A stretch of 64,000 nucleotides of DNA. It comes from Metabacillus litoralis. Lineage in GTDB: Bacteria; Bacillota; Bacilli; Bacillales; Bacillaceae. The position numbers and the translations under genes are program-made. Location of the stretch: assembly GCF_020524045.1 (NCBI RefSeq), contig NZ_JAIVKL010000001.1, positions 186,001-250,000 on the forward strand, in the 5' to 3' direction. Of this stretch, positions 26,672 through 35,007 are shown piece after piece; positions within the stretch are counted from its first letter, which is position 1; each line of letters opens with the position of its first letter. The notes beneath the pieces were generated by a model. The model ran no database searches. It was not told the origin of the DNA and was given only the letters and a program-made list of their open reading frames with translations.

Positions 26672-27995
26672 GAGATACTTCCTTTATGACATTTTCAATT
26701 CGTTTCCGCTTTTGATCTGAGGGTATAAGATTATATGGAAGAAAGGTAAATGAAGGAATGGTTAAATCATATGATTTCCACAGCTTTTCCATTTCAGAGT
26801 TAACATCTTTCTTCACAAAGTCTATTTCTCCCTTTACCTTTAATTGAATAGTAATTTCAAGCATATCAACTTGTGTAACCTTATATTCATCAATTTGTTC
26901 TGAAGAAAACATAATAGCTCTTCTAATATAATCTGGAAATATAATACTTCTATCATTAGAATTATTTTTATATCCATAAAATAAATCATCACATCGCCCA
27001 TCAATCCGGTCTAAAGCAAGAAATGGAGAGCCACATGGACATGGTGTTCTACTTTCTATTAAAAGATCATTTAATCGATACCTAATGATCGGTTGTGTTG
27101 TTCTAGTAAAATCTGAAATAATTGGAACAAAAATCCCTTTTTCCTCATTTATATATTCTTTTTGGATCGCAACAATATCTTCGTTTATATGAAGAGTCCC
27201 ATGTTTACAAGTCGCTGCTAAAAATCCTTCTGTGCATTGATAAACTTGATGAAGTTTTTGATCAAATACCTTTTCAATAAAAAGTTGATCAATATCTTCT
27301 AACACTTCAGCGACTGATACTATTTTTAGAGGATGAATTTTAATAACCTGTTGTTCTTGCCATTCAGCAAGTAATCGTAAAAATGAAGGTGGTGCAATAA
27401 TAATAGTTGGCTGAATTTCATTTAATTTTTCTTGATGTGTTGAAAATTCAGCTAATAAATCAAAATAATGAAATGAAATTCTTCCATTCTCTGTTGAATT
27501 ATATAAATTATTATTTGCTCTTAAAAAGAAAGCTATTTTATGACGATCGAACAAACTTCCAGGTAATAATTTTGCTAAAACTGTTCCAACCCACTTTGCT
27601 GTTTCATCATCACTTATTAAAAATAACCCTCTGTTGCCACTAGTACCTGAGGAAAGCCCAATTGAAATATCCTTTATTTTTGGAGAGAAATCTCTTGTTC
27701 TTTCTGCTTCAAACGCTAATGTAAAAGCTTGCTGCTTATTAATATTAGTAGTGACTAATTCATCAAAATTGTCCATCATATCCTCTTTTGAGATAGTCGG
27801 GAGGCTTTTCCAGGTCATATCAAGAGGTTTCATTTCGTCTTTATATAACCTTCTATAAAAAGAGGAATGCTTTATGACAAATGATAGATGTTTTTTCATT
27901 TGTTTTTGTTGATATGCTTCTACCTGTTTACGAGATTTAAATCTTCTTGCATACTTTGTTAATACATATTGTTTAAGAACCTTCAGTTTATTCAT
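26655..27995 (-). CDS. F390-synthetase-related adenylate-forming enzyme
   Basis: 446 residues from ATG at 27995 (AAGAGGATATGT upstream; a longer in-frame ORF reaches 28082 inside the MBL gene). This PaaK/CoF390 synthetase-like branch of adenylating enzymes activates carboxylates as acyl-AMP. Seen: SSGTSGNRGLFLIS (nucleotide-binding loop, near 125), VYQCTEGFLAATC, and RYRLNDLL then a cysteine-bearing CPCGSPFLALDRIDGRCDD block, typical of the PaaK family. Overlaps both neighbours by 8 and 17 bp. It may supply an acyl-adenylate or CoA thioester to the KAS III or GNAT enzyme; inference. Confidence 0.85.
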   Translation of the reverse strand: MNKLKVLKQYVLTKYARRFKSRKQVEAYQQKQMKKHLSFVIKHSSFYRRLYKDEMKPLDMTWKSLPTISKEDMMDNFDELVTTNINKQQAFTLAFEAERTRDFSPKIKDISIGLSSGTSGNRGLFLISDDETAKWVGTVLAKLLPGSLFDRHKIAFFLRANNNLYNSTENGRISFHYFDLLAEFSTHQEKLNEIQPTIIIAPPSFLRLLAEWQEQQVIKIHPLKIVSVAEVLEDIDQLFIEKVFDQKLHQVYQCTEGFLAATCKHGTLHINEDIVAIQKEYINEEKGIFVPIISDFTRTTQPIIRYRLNDLLIESRTPCPCGSPFLALDRIDGRCDDLFYGYKNNSNDRSIIFPDYIRRAIMFSSEQIDEYKVTQVDMLEITIQLKVKGEIDFVKKDVNSEMEKLWKSYDLTIPSFTFLPYNLIPSDQKRKRIENVIKEVSHDKNL

Positions 27996-28839
27996 ATACA
28001 TATCCTCTTCTTGCAAGATCTGCTGATTTTTCACAATGTGTAGGCAAGATATCAATTTCTGGAGCTTGCTTAGATAATTCATGAAGATTCTTCACATTTT
28101 CCTTGTATGAATTCACATCTTCGATTAATAAATGAGCTATTTTATGTGGTAAAATCATTTTTTCATACGCTTCACTTACCCAAACTGCATCAGCACAAAG
28201 TAAAACTCTTTTACCGCTTGGAAGCTGAACAAAAAGTCCAGTTTGACCAATCGCATGACCTGTTAAATCGATTGCTATAACGGAACTGTCACCAAAAAGA
28301 TCTATTCCTTTATTGAAAGGTCCATAACGATTATCTAATTGAAGGAATGTAGATTCATCAAAAAAACTCATTCTTTTTTCAATATCTTCAGGTAATAACT
28401 CGAGTAAACATCCCTTCGTTAAAGCTTTTACTTTTGTTAATCCACTTATATTGGTATAAGCCTTCTTAGAAGTTAAGATATTAGCTTTGGGGAAATCCTT
28501 CAATCCCCCAACATGATCACCATGAAAATGGGACAATATAATTGTTGAAATCTCATTTGCATTGATCCCATCTTTTTCAAGTTGATTTTTTATTGATTGA
28601 TTTTCCAAAAAATAAACAGGAGTCAATTTCGAATAAATGGAGTATGGAAAATATTTTGTTTCTTGTAAAAAATGTGAAGCATAACCTGTATCAAACAACA
28701 TATATCCTTGTTGAGAATGTTTCAGTAAAGCAACTGTAGCTGGAAATTTGATTGACTTTAAGTTTTTCTTTGGGTTCACGATTTTTTCTGGATGTGTACA
28801 ATATCCACATTCATATAGTTTCAATAAATTAATTGGCAT
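27988..28839 (-). CDS. MBL-fold metallo-hydrolase
   Basis: 283 residues. The metal-binding motif SHFHGDHVGG (HxHxDH, about residues 104-112), then DLTGHAIGQ (His ligand, near 195), DAVW (bridging Asp) and THCE (last His) are present, so the dinuclear zinc site is complete. Similar in length and layout to AHL-lactonase-like MBL proteins, which open lactone rings. Its overlap with the reductase upstream (11 bp) and the adenylating enzyme downstream (8 bp) shows tight coupling. Within this operon it might hydrolyse a thioester or a lactone. Confidence 0.88.
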   Translation of the reverse strand: MPINLLKLYECGYCTHPEKIVNPKKNLKSIKFPATVALLKHSQQGYMLFDTGYASHFLQETKYFPYSIYSKLTPVYFLENQSIKNQLEKDGINANEISTIILSHFHGDHVGGLKDFPKANILTSKKAYTNISGLTKVKALTKGCLLELLPEDIEKRMSFFDESTFLQLDNRYGPFNKGIDLFGDSSVIAIDLTGHAIGQTGLFVQLPSGKRVLLCADAVWVSEAYEKMILPHKIAHLLIEDVNSYKENVKNLHELSKQAPEIDILPTHCEKSADLARRGYVYE

Positions 28840-29821
28840 TTTGTTTCCACCATTCTATAAAATCTTTAGTTCCTTCTTTTATGGAAACAGCTGGTTTATA
28901 ACTCAATTCCTCTTCTGCCTTTTTAATTTGAAGTGTTTGAGATTGTGATAAAACACTTACTGTATATCTTGTGAGGATTGGCTCTTTTCCACCTAAAAAT
29001 ACCTTTGAACTATATTCTAGAAATTGTGCAATAATCATGGCTTTTTTATAAGATATTTCTTTATAAGTGAAATTTTTTCCTAATTGATTCATAACCTCTT
29101 CAATGATCGAATATAAATTTACACGTTCACCATTTGTTATATTGTATTTTTGACCCAATGTTTCTTTAGTAGACGTCATGCATAAAAGCATAGCATCGAC
29201 CACATTTTCGACATAAGTTAAATCAATCTCGACATCTCCACTACCTATTTTAGGGAACATCCCTTTTTCACATACTTTAATTAATCTAGGTAGAATTGCG
29301 TTATCACCAGGACCAAAAATTGCTCGCGGTCGTATTGTAATTGCAGCAAGTCCATCTTTAAATGCTTTATCCACTTCAAGTTCAGCTAAATACTTCGTTT
29401 TCGCATAATGATTAACAAACCTTTTAGGTAACAAATCAGTTTCAGTAACATTTCTTCTTTCATCAAAGTAAAAAGATATACTTGGTGTAGATACATGAAT
29501 AAGTCTTTCTACCCTAGCCTTTCTACAGCCCTCTATTACATTTTTAGTCCCCTCAACATTAGCTAAATAAAATTCTTTGTATTTTCCCCATGGTGATGAC
29601 AATGCTCCACAATGGAAAACAAACTGTTGATTTTGACATAATGAAATGATTTTATTACGATCTTCTAATGCAGCCATTTTATATTGAACTCCATTACTTT
29701 GTAGAAATTCTCCAATTTTAGAATTACGACCAATTCCAGTTACATTATAGCCTAATGATACAAGACGGATCGCTAATTTTTGACCAAGAAAACCAGTTGC
29801 TCCTGTAACTAATACGTTCAA
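28829..29821 (-). CDS. NAD-dependent epimerase/dehydratase (OleD-like reductase)
   Basis: 330 residues, TTG start overlapping the previous stop (TTGA). Rossmann loop GATGFLGQKL (7-16) and the catalytic Y-x-x-x-K in NHYAKTKYL with upstream HVSTPSI serine place it in the extended SDR/3-beta-hydroxysteroid dehydrogenase group. OleD, which reduces a 2-alkyl-3-ketoacid in bacterial olefin/beta-lactone synthesis, belongs to the same group and is likewise paired with a KAS III-like enzyme. A sugar epimerase is less likely because no other sugar gene is in the operon. Confidence 0.85.
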   Translation of the reverse strand: MNVLVTGATGFLGQKLAIRLVSLGYNVTGIGRNSKIGEFLQSNGVQYKMAALEDRNKIISLCQNQQFVFHCGALSSPWGKYKEFYLANVEGTKNVIEGCRKARVERLIHVSTPSISFYFDERRNVTETDLLPKRFVNHYAKTKYLAELEVDKAFKDGLAAITIRPRAIFGPGDNAILPRLIKVCEKGMFPKIGSGDVEIDLTYVENVVDAMLLCMTSTKETLGQKYNITNGERVNLYSIIEEVMNQLGKNFTYKEISYKKAMIIAQFLEYSSKVFLGGKEPILTRYTVSVLSQSQTLQIKKAEEELSYKPAVSIKEGTKDFIEWWKQNAN

Positions 29822-30981
29822 GTGATTTCACCATCCCAGCTTATGTCAGTTGTTGATTGTGTAAGCATTGTTTGTTTATTTCTTTTACTTTCTGTCCATA
29901 AATGAAAAATGCTAATGAATTGATAAAAATAAGGAATTATATCACTTTTTCGATAAGTGATATCTTTATATGTAATAAAAATGTGAAGCCATCGTTTAAA
30001 CGTTTTCATTGAATGAATTTGCTTTACTCCATATATTAGCAAGCCAACTTTAATTGCTTCCTTTGTCTCACATTTCGGATATAACATTTCTTTATCATGC
30101 TCTACCATCACATCAACTAACTCAAAATCAAATAAATGTATCCCACTAGTTGCTCTAGGATTACATTCAATTGGAATCGCTAGATTATGTTCATTCACAA
30201 TATAGTCAAAAGAAATTTGCCCAGTAAAATGCAGCTTTTCTACAATTAATTTAACAAATTGTTCAATATCAGGCCTCTTATGATGTTTAAATGAAAGTGT
30301 TGCACCTATCCCTGCAGAAAATTCAGTTTTATAAACGGTATGAGCAATTACATTCCCTTCTTTTGCTATTGAATAAGAGCAATATTGCTCGCCTTTTATT
30401 CGTTCTTGTACAAGCCAATTTGAATGTAAAGAAACATCACTTGGCAATTCACTTATAGAATTTATAAATACAACAGAATCTCCAAACCTTGAAAAAACTC
30501 TTTTTACAACTAATTCACCTTTTGCCTCTTTTTCTAAAGCTCTTTGAGTTTCTTCCGTGATCAGCCAAGTTTTTGGAACCTTGAATCCCATTTCCCTTAT
30601 AAAATTCATACATTTATATTTATCATGTAACAGAATCAGTTTTTGAATGTCATCAATAAATACATCACAATACTTACTTAGCTCCTCACGATATTGTGAA
30701 AGATAAAAGATTTCCTCACAAGTTGGAACCAAAAAACTTATTTTTTTCTGTTTAATTATACTCTTTAGTTCCTTGATAAAATGTCCTGTCTGATATTTAG
30801 GCGATGGTAACAAAAAGAATTCACATATGCTTTTAGATGTCTTTGTTAAAGCATAAGAAACACTATCAGCTGCATATACTTCATAACCTGCTTTATGGAA
30901 TAACCGACATAAATGAAGACTTACTGGAGCTCTAGCACCTGTAATTAGCACTGTTTTCTTTTTCGAAAAATCAGTATTCAA
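29818..30981 (-). CDS. ATP-grasp domain ligase
   Basis: 387 residues, TTG start with GGAGGAATGATCC before it. PreATP-grasp Rossmann segment (VLITGARAPVSLHLC), a nucleotide-binding strand ELVVKRVFSRFGDSVVF near 155 and the metal site AIPIECNPRATSGIHLF near 270 (ECNPRxxSG matches the E-x-NPR of CarB/biotin carboxylase-type ATP-grasps). It should form an amide or ester through an acyl phosphate. Overlaps KAS III by 11 bp and the reductase by 4 bp. The last 100 residues show no named domain. Confidence 0.86.
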   Translation of the reverse strand: MNTDFSKKKTVLITGARAPVSLHLCRLFHKAGYEVYAADSVSYALTKTSKSICEFFLLPSPKYQTGHFIKELKSIIKQKKISFLVPTCEEIFYLSQYREELSKYCDVFIDDIQKLILLHDKYKCMNFIREMGFKVPKTWLITEETQRALEKEAKGELVVKRVFSRFGDSVVFINSISELPSDVSLHSNWLVQERIKGEQYCSYSIAKEGNVIAHTVYKTEFSAGIGATLSFKHHKRPDIEQFVKLIVEKLHFTGQISFDYIVNEHNLAIPIECNPRATSGIHLFDFELVDVMVEHDKEMLYPKCETKEAIKVGLLIYGVKQIHSMKTFKRWLHIFITYKDITYRKSDIIPYFYQFISIFHLWTESKRNKQTMLTQSTTDISWDGEIT

Positions 30982-31960
30982 GGATCATTCCTCCAATAGA
31001 TAAACCGGCTGAAGTCCCTAGTAATAAAACATAATCCCCTGTTTGTATTCTTTTTTGCTCAACAGCTTCATACAACGCCATAGGAATGGATGCTGCAATC
31101 ATGTTTCCGTAGTTTTCAATAATACTCATAAAACGATCTTCTGGCACACCAAGTTTCTTTCTAATGATTTTCATTGCAGATGCACTAGCTTGATGAGGAA
31201 TGACAAGGTTCATTTCAGATATGGATAAATTCGTATTCTCAAATAAGCGATCTAGAAATGATGGTAAATATTTATAAGATAATTTAAAAATCGCCCTTCC
31301 ATTCATATTAAATAAGAAATCACCAGCAGTATTTTCGTTATAATTTCTAGGATGAATTTTAGTACCTCCACCTCTTATTTCTGAAAGATGGGCACCTTCA
31401 CTATACGTTTCCATATGTGATGCAATAATTCCAGCTTTATTAGTAGATTTTGTTAAGACAACTGCCACTGCTCCATCACCAAACAAAATACTACTTTCCT
31501 TTTGCTTCCAATCCAAACCAACAGAAGATATTTCTGCAGAGATGATTAACACATTTCTATATTTTCCTGCATCAATTAAAAATGAGACCATATCTAAAGC
31601 AGTCACAAAGCTTAAACATGTAGAATTGACATCAAAACATGGAATACCTGAATTCTCAAGACCGAGTTGCTTTTGAATTAATGAAGCATTACACGGAATG
31701 GCTTGCTCTAAGGTCCCACTTGCGCTAATAATACAGTCTAATTCAGAAAGTGTAAGACCTGCTTGATCAATAGCCTGTTTCGCTGCATTAGCCCCCATAA
31801 ATGAAGCTGTTTCACCATCTACAAAATAACGTTTCTTTACACCAGATTTCTGTTCGGACCACCCTTTATGTACAGAAAGCCACTGATCAATCTCATCGGA
31901 CTTTACAATCTTTTTTGGTAAATAAGCACCTATCCCAATTATCTTTATATGTCTTTTCAT
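30971..31960 (-). CDS. Beta-ketoacyl-ACP synthase III family protein
   Basis: 329 residues from ATG at 31960 (TGAGGTG upstream; the TTG 15 bp earlier overlaps that site). The thiolase-fold catalytic triad is present by my count: Cys115 in DVNSTCLSF, His256 in IPHQASAS and Asn286 in ENYGNMIA. KAS III enzymes condense an acyl-CoA with malonyl-ACP or, in OleA-like members, two acyl-CoAs. First gene of the operon. The neighbours (no ACP, no FabD/G/F) argue against the housekeeping FabH role and for a dedicated pathway. Confidence 0.92.
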   Translation of the reverse strand: MKRHIKIIGIGAYLPKKIVKSDEIDQWLSVHKGWSEQKSGVKKRYFVDGETASFMGANAAKQAIDQAGLTLSELDCIISASGTLEQAIPCNASLIQKQLGLENSGIPCFDVNSTCLSFVTALDMVSFLIDAGKYRNVLIISAEISSVGLDWKQKESSILFGDGAVAVVLTKSTNKAGIIASHMETYSEGAHLSEIRGGGTKIHPRNYNENTAGDFLFNMNGRAIFKLSYKYLPSFLDRLFENTNLSISEMNLVIPHQASASAMKIIRKKLGVPEDRFMSIIENYGNMIAASIPMALYEAVEQKRIQTGDYVLLLGTSAGLSIGGMILEY

Positions 31961-32068
31961 GACAGTGCACCTCAAAATATAATGATATGTTTATTTAGGA
32001 CTCTATTCTATTACTACAATACACGTAAAATCAGCTTTATGTAGTAGCAAAAATAGGAGGAAGTTCTT

Positions 32069-32122
32069 ATGTCATTTTACCTCTTATTTCTAATTTGGAA
32101 AATAAGATCTTTAATAGGTTAA
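32069..32122 (+). CDS. Possible very small hydrophobic peptide
   Basis: 17 codons (MSFYLLFLIWKIRSLIG) behind an excellent AGGAGG with 7-base spacing, divergent from the KAS III operon. One short hydrophobic helix with two basic residues, as in some type I toxins or leader peptides. Length gives little statistical support; no terminator directly after it. Confidence 0.3.
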   Translation: MSFYLLFLIWKIRSLIG

Positions 32123-32213
32123 AAAAGTTTAAGGAAAAGACCAGAAACGTGTAGAAAGAGAGCCCCAGTTGTTTTCGTAACAAGAAAGAAAAAAAGTTAA
32201 ATATAGCCAAAAT

Positions 32214-32255
32214 AAAAAATCCCAGAGGTTAATAAATAACGATCCCAGGGATTTT
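32214..32255 (-). terminator. Terminator after ykuI
   Basis: AAAATCCC / GGGATTTT arms flanking a loop; on the minus strand TTTTTTATTTT follows. It lies 28 bp after the ykuI stop. Confidence 0.7.
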
Positions 32256-32282
32256 CACGATTAGTATTTCTTTCATTACATA

Positions 32283-33473
32283 TTATTGATTTACACGAAT
32301 GTCGATAAAAAGATATGAAGAATCAGCCACACGATAAGAAAAGGTTTGAACAGCTTCACCTGTTTCTATATCACTATAAATGTCTGATAATATCCCTCGA
32401 GATTCTTCATCCATCCTAACTAAATTTTCAATAAAAAAAGGTCTCCAACTCCAATTTCTTCCTTTATAATCAGAGTTTAACATCCAACTATCATTATTTT
32501 TTATAGCATTTGAAGAAATTTGATATCCATGGTCATCAGTCACATATACTCTCATACAATAAGAAGCAAGATGTTCCGCAATCTTTATCATCCATCTATC
32601 TGAATCCTGATCAAATGATATTCCTTTAATAAGGGTTTCCAATTGGTTATTTAATTGAGAGGAAAGACCATATTCTGATTGGTACTTTTTACGTTCTAAT
32701 AGAATAAATTCATAAATATCTTTTTTAAATCGATCTTTAAACATATTTTTTTCCAAAAATGAATGATGTGGCTTAGCTAAGAAGTAACCCTGATAATATC
32801 TTCCATTATTATTCCACGAATAATGAAACTGATCACTATCTTCTATTGCTTCAAAAAGCAATTCTGCACCGATTTTTCGGGATAACAATGCTAGAGAATA
32901 CAAAACGCCATCATATGACGTAGAATGTTCTTGATTCTTTAATGCATGAATATCAACTTTTAGAATATCTGGTTCAAGCATAGCTATTCGATCAAGATTG
33001 CTAGCTCCTATCCCAACATCATCAATGGCAATTTTCACACCCATTGATTTTAAATTTTTACAAAGAGTAGCAACTTTTATCATGTCACCCATAACATTAT
33101 GCTCAGTAACTTCAATAACAATTTGCGAAAGATCTAATCCTTTTTGACGAAAGGTAATTAATCTTGACATTAAATCGTCATCTTGATCTATCAGAATATG
33201 ATTTACATTTACATTAATAAATAAAAGCGTCTTTTCACCATTCTGTAAAAGATATTCCAATGCCGTTGTTTGAACATAATCATCTACTTTTAAACTAAAT
33301 TCAATTGGTACTGTTGGATCATGAAAAAAAGGACCTAGACTCTTTACTCCATCTTCTGTTTCTATTCTTGCTAAAACCTCATAGCCGATTATCATATGAC
33401 TATCAGCACTAAAAATTGCCTGATAATAAGGCTTTACTCTACTCATATCTGTTAAAATCTCTAATGCATTCAC
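32283..33473 (-). CDS. ykuI: EAL-domain protein, YkuI type
   Basis: 396 residues, near the 407 of B. subtilis YkuI. N-terminal EAL domain (1-245): YEVLAR replaces the EAL signature, with FINVNVNH, VIEVTEHN, AIDDVGIGASN, KVDIHAL and LLFEAIED covering the metal and substrate positions, so phosphodiesterase residues look intact except for a Val in the DDFG loop. The C-terminal half (250-396) matches the PAS-like YkuI_C domain. YkuI binds c-di-GMP and zinc; its hydrolytic activity in B. subtilis is weak or absent. Monocistronic; ATG preceded by TTAGGTG. Confidence 0.92.
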   Translation of the reverse strand: MNALEILTDMSRVKPYYQAIFSADSHMIIGYEVLARIETEDGVKSLGPFFHDPTVPIEFSLKVDDYVQTTALEYLLQNGEKTLLFINVNVNHILIDQDDDLMSRLITFRQKGLDLSQIVIEVTEHNVMGDMIKVATLCKNLKSMGVKIAIDDVGIGASNLDRIAMLEPDILKVDIHALKNQEHSTSYDGVLYSLALLSRKIGAELLFEAIEDSDQFHYSWNNNGRYYQGYFLAKPHHSFLEKNMFKDRFKKDIYEFILLERKKYQSEYGLSSQLNNQLETLIKGISFDQDSDRWMIKIAEHLASYCMRVYVTDDHGYQISSNAIKNNDSWMLNSDYKGRNWSWRPFFIENLVRMDEESRGILSDIYSDIETGEAVQTFSYRVADSSYLFIDIRVNQ

Positions 33474-33558
33474 CTAATCATCTCCGACAAAGTAGTAAAA
33501 TCACATGTGAATAATTATAACATACAATGTTATCTAAGATGAATAAGCCTGACTATTT

Positions 33559-34803
33559 TTATAGCATTACAGACTTTTCTGCGATGATTTTTTTTAGTAA
33601 AGAAGTTTGTGTAAAAATCGGATAAGTTAAAGCAGTTAAAATTAACATAGCACCTGATAATTGCAGGGAGAATATAATAGAAAATGCCGAACCTATTACA
33701 CCTCCTATAATTGTTCCCGTAAGAAGAAATAAGTTAAAGAAAGAATAAAAAATCGCTGTTCCTCTGCCTCGAATGATCTCAGGGATATGTTGAAGAAAAA
33801 GAGTGCTTGTTGGAACCATCAATACAGCATTTGTCAGTCCCAAGGTAAAACTCCACACAATTAAAAGGACAAGACTCATTTGTGAGTCCAATGTGTATAA
33901 TTTATCAACGATAAAAACAAATATAATACATAAACCAAGTGTACCAATTGAGCTATATAATAATTTATAGTGAATAATTTTTTTTATTAAATAAGAACCT
34001 ATAATTGCTCCACATACTGTTCCAAACGCAAAGAACCCTTCTACTAAACCAAACTCTACATTCGTTAGATGAAATACTTGCAGCAACACTGCTTTATAGT
34101 TCGTAAAAAAAACTCCTGATGAAATCATCACTGGCACTAACAAAATTATTAAAAAAAGTAAAATCGGTATTCTAAACATTTCAACTATACCTAACAATAA
34201 TTGTTGTCTATAGGTATGTTTTGTGTCAGCTGCTTCTTGCCTGGTTAACACTGTCAAGGAGATAATAAATATAGAGGACAGCATATAAGAAATAGCGTCG
34301 AGAAAAAGAACAATCGTAATCGACTGAAAAGCTAGTAAAACCCCAGCAAAAATAGGTCCAGTAAACTTTATAACTGCAAGAGTTGTTTGAAACAATGCAA
34401 TTCCTTCTGGTATGCGATGAATTCCTACGATCGTTGGAATGGATGCCATCCGCGCAGGTTCAAAGAATGCTGTGCCCAATCCCAGAAGACAAACAAGAAA
34501 AATTAATAGATATGGACTATCATGTGAAATCATCATACATAATAAAATAAAAAACCTGAAAATATCTGACCAAAACATAACCCACCTACTTGAATATTTT
34601 TCAATAAGCGGTCCGATCAGCGGTCCCAAAATAACTCCAGGTAACAATTGAGCAACAAACACTAAACTAATTAAAATAGGATTTGAGGTTGATGATCCTA
34701 TTACAAATAATACTGCTGTTATAGTCATTGCATCTCCTAAAAAAGAAACAACTACAGCTAACCAATATCGTATATAAACTTTATCTTTTAAGAGCGCTAA
34801 CAT
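33559..34803 (-). CDS. MFS transporter, multidrug/macrolide-efflux type
   Basis: 414 residues with about 12 hydrophobic segments; ATG at 34803 behind GAGGAGGGG. The N-terminal KDKVYIRYWLAVVVSFLGD, and GPLIGPLIEKYSSRW in the loop after TM2, are typical of the macrolide exporter (MefA-like, MFS_3) subfamily. Divergently oriented to an SgrR-type regulator at 35008, which suggests that regulator controls it. Substrate unknown; sugar or drug export are both possible. Confidence 0.87.
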   Translation of the reverse strand: MLALLKDKVYIRYWLAVVVSFLGDAMTITAVLFVIGSSTSNPILISLVFVAQLLPGVILGPLIGPLIEKYSSRWVMFWSDIFRFFILLCMMISHDSPYLLIFLVCLLGLGTAFFEPARMASIPTIVGIHRIPEGIALFQTTLAVIKFTGPIFAGVLLAFQSITIVLFLDAISYMLSSIFIISLTVLTRQEAADTKHTYRQQLLLGIVEMFRIPILLFLIILLVPVMISSGVFFTNYKAVLLQVFHLTNVEFGLVEGFFAFGTVCGAIIGSYLIKKIIHYKLLYSSIGTLGLCIIFVFIVDKLYTLDSQMSLVLLIVWSFTLGLTNAVLMVPTSTLFLQHIPEIIRGRGTAIFYSFFNLFLLTGTIIGGVIGSAFSIIFSLQLSGAMLILTALTYPIFTQTSLLKKIIAEKSVML

Positions 34804-35007
34804 GAATTCCCCTCCTCAGGTAGCTAAATTTGAAAGTTTGCTGTGATAAGCTCATTCTAGATTCGTTCAAAGTAACTCAGATGGACGAACAGACCTCACC
34901 TTCAAGTGTCACTAATAATTCTCTTGTGTTAAAGATAAACCTGAAATAAAATGTAAAAAAGTGAAAATATCAAACTAACTTTGCACCTTTTTTTGATGGA
35001 GGACGCT

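Noticed and set aside
32069-32122. Type I toxin-antitoxin
   Set aside because: The hydrophobic 17-codon frame has a good ribosome binding site but no antisense promoter, terminator or homology was seen; kept only as a low-confidence ORF.
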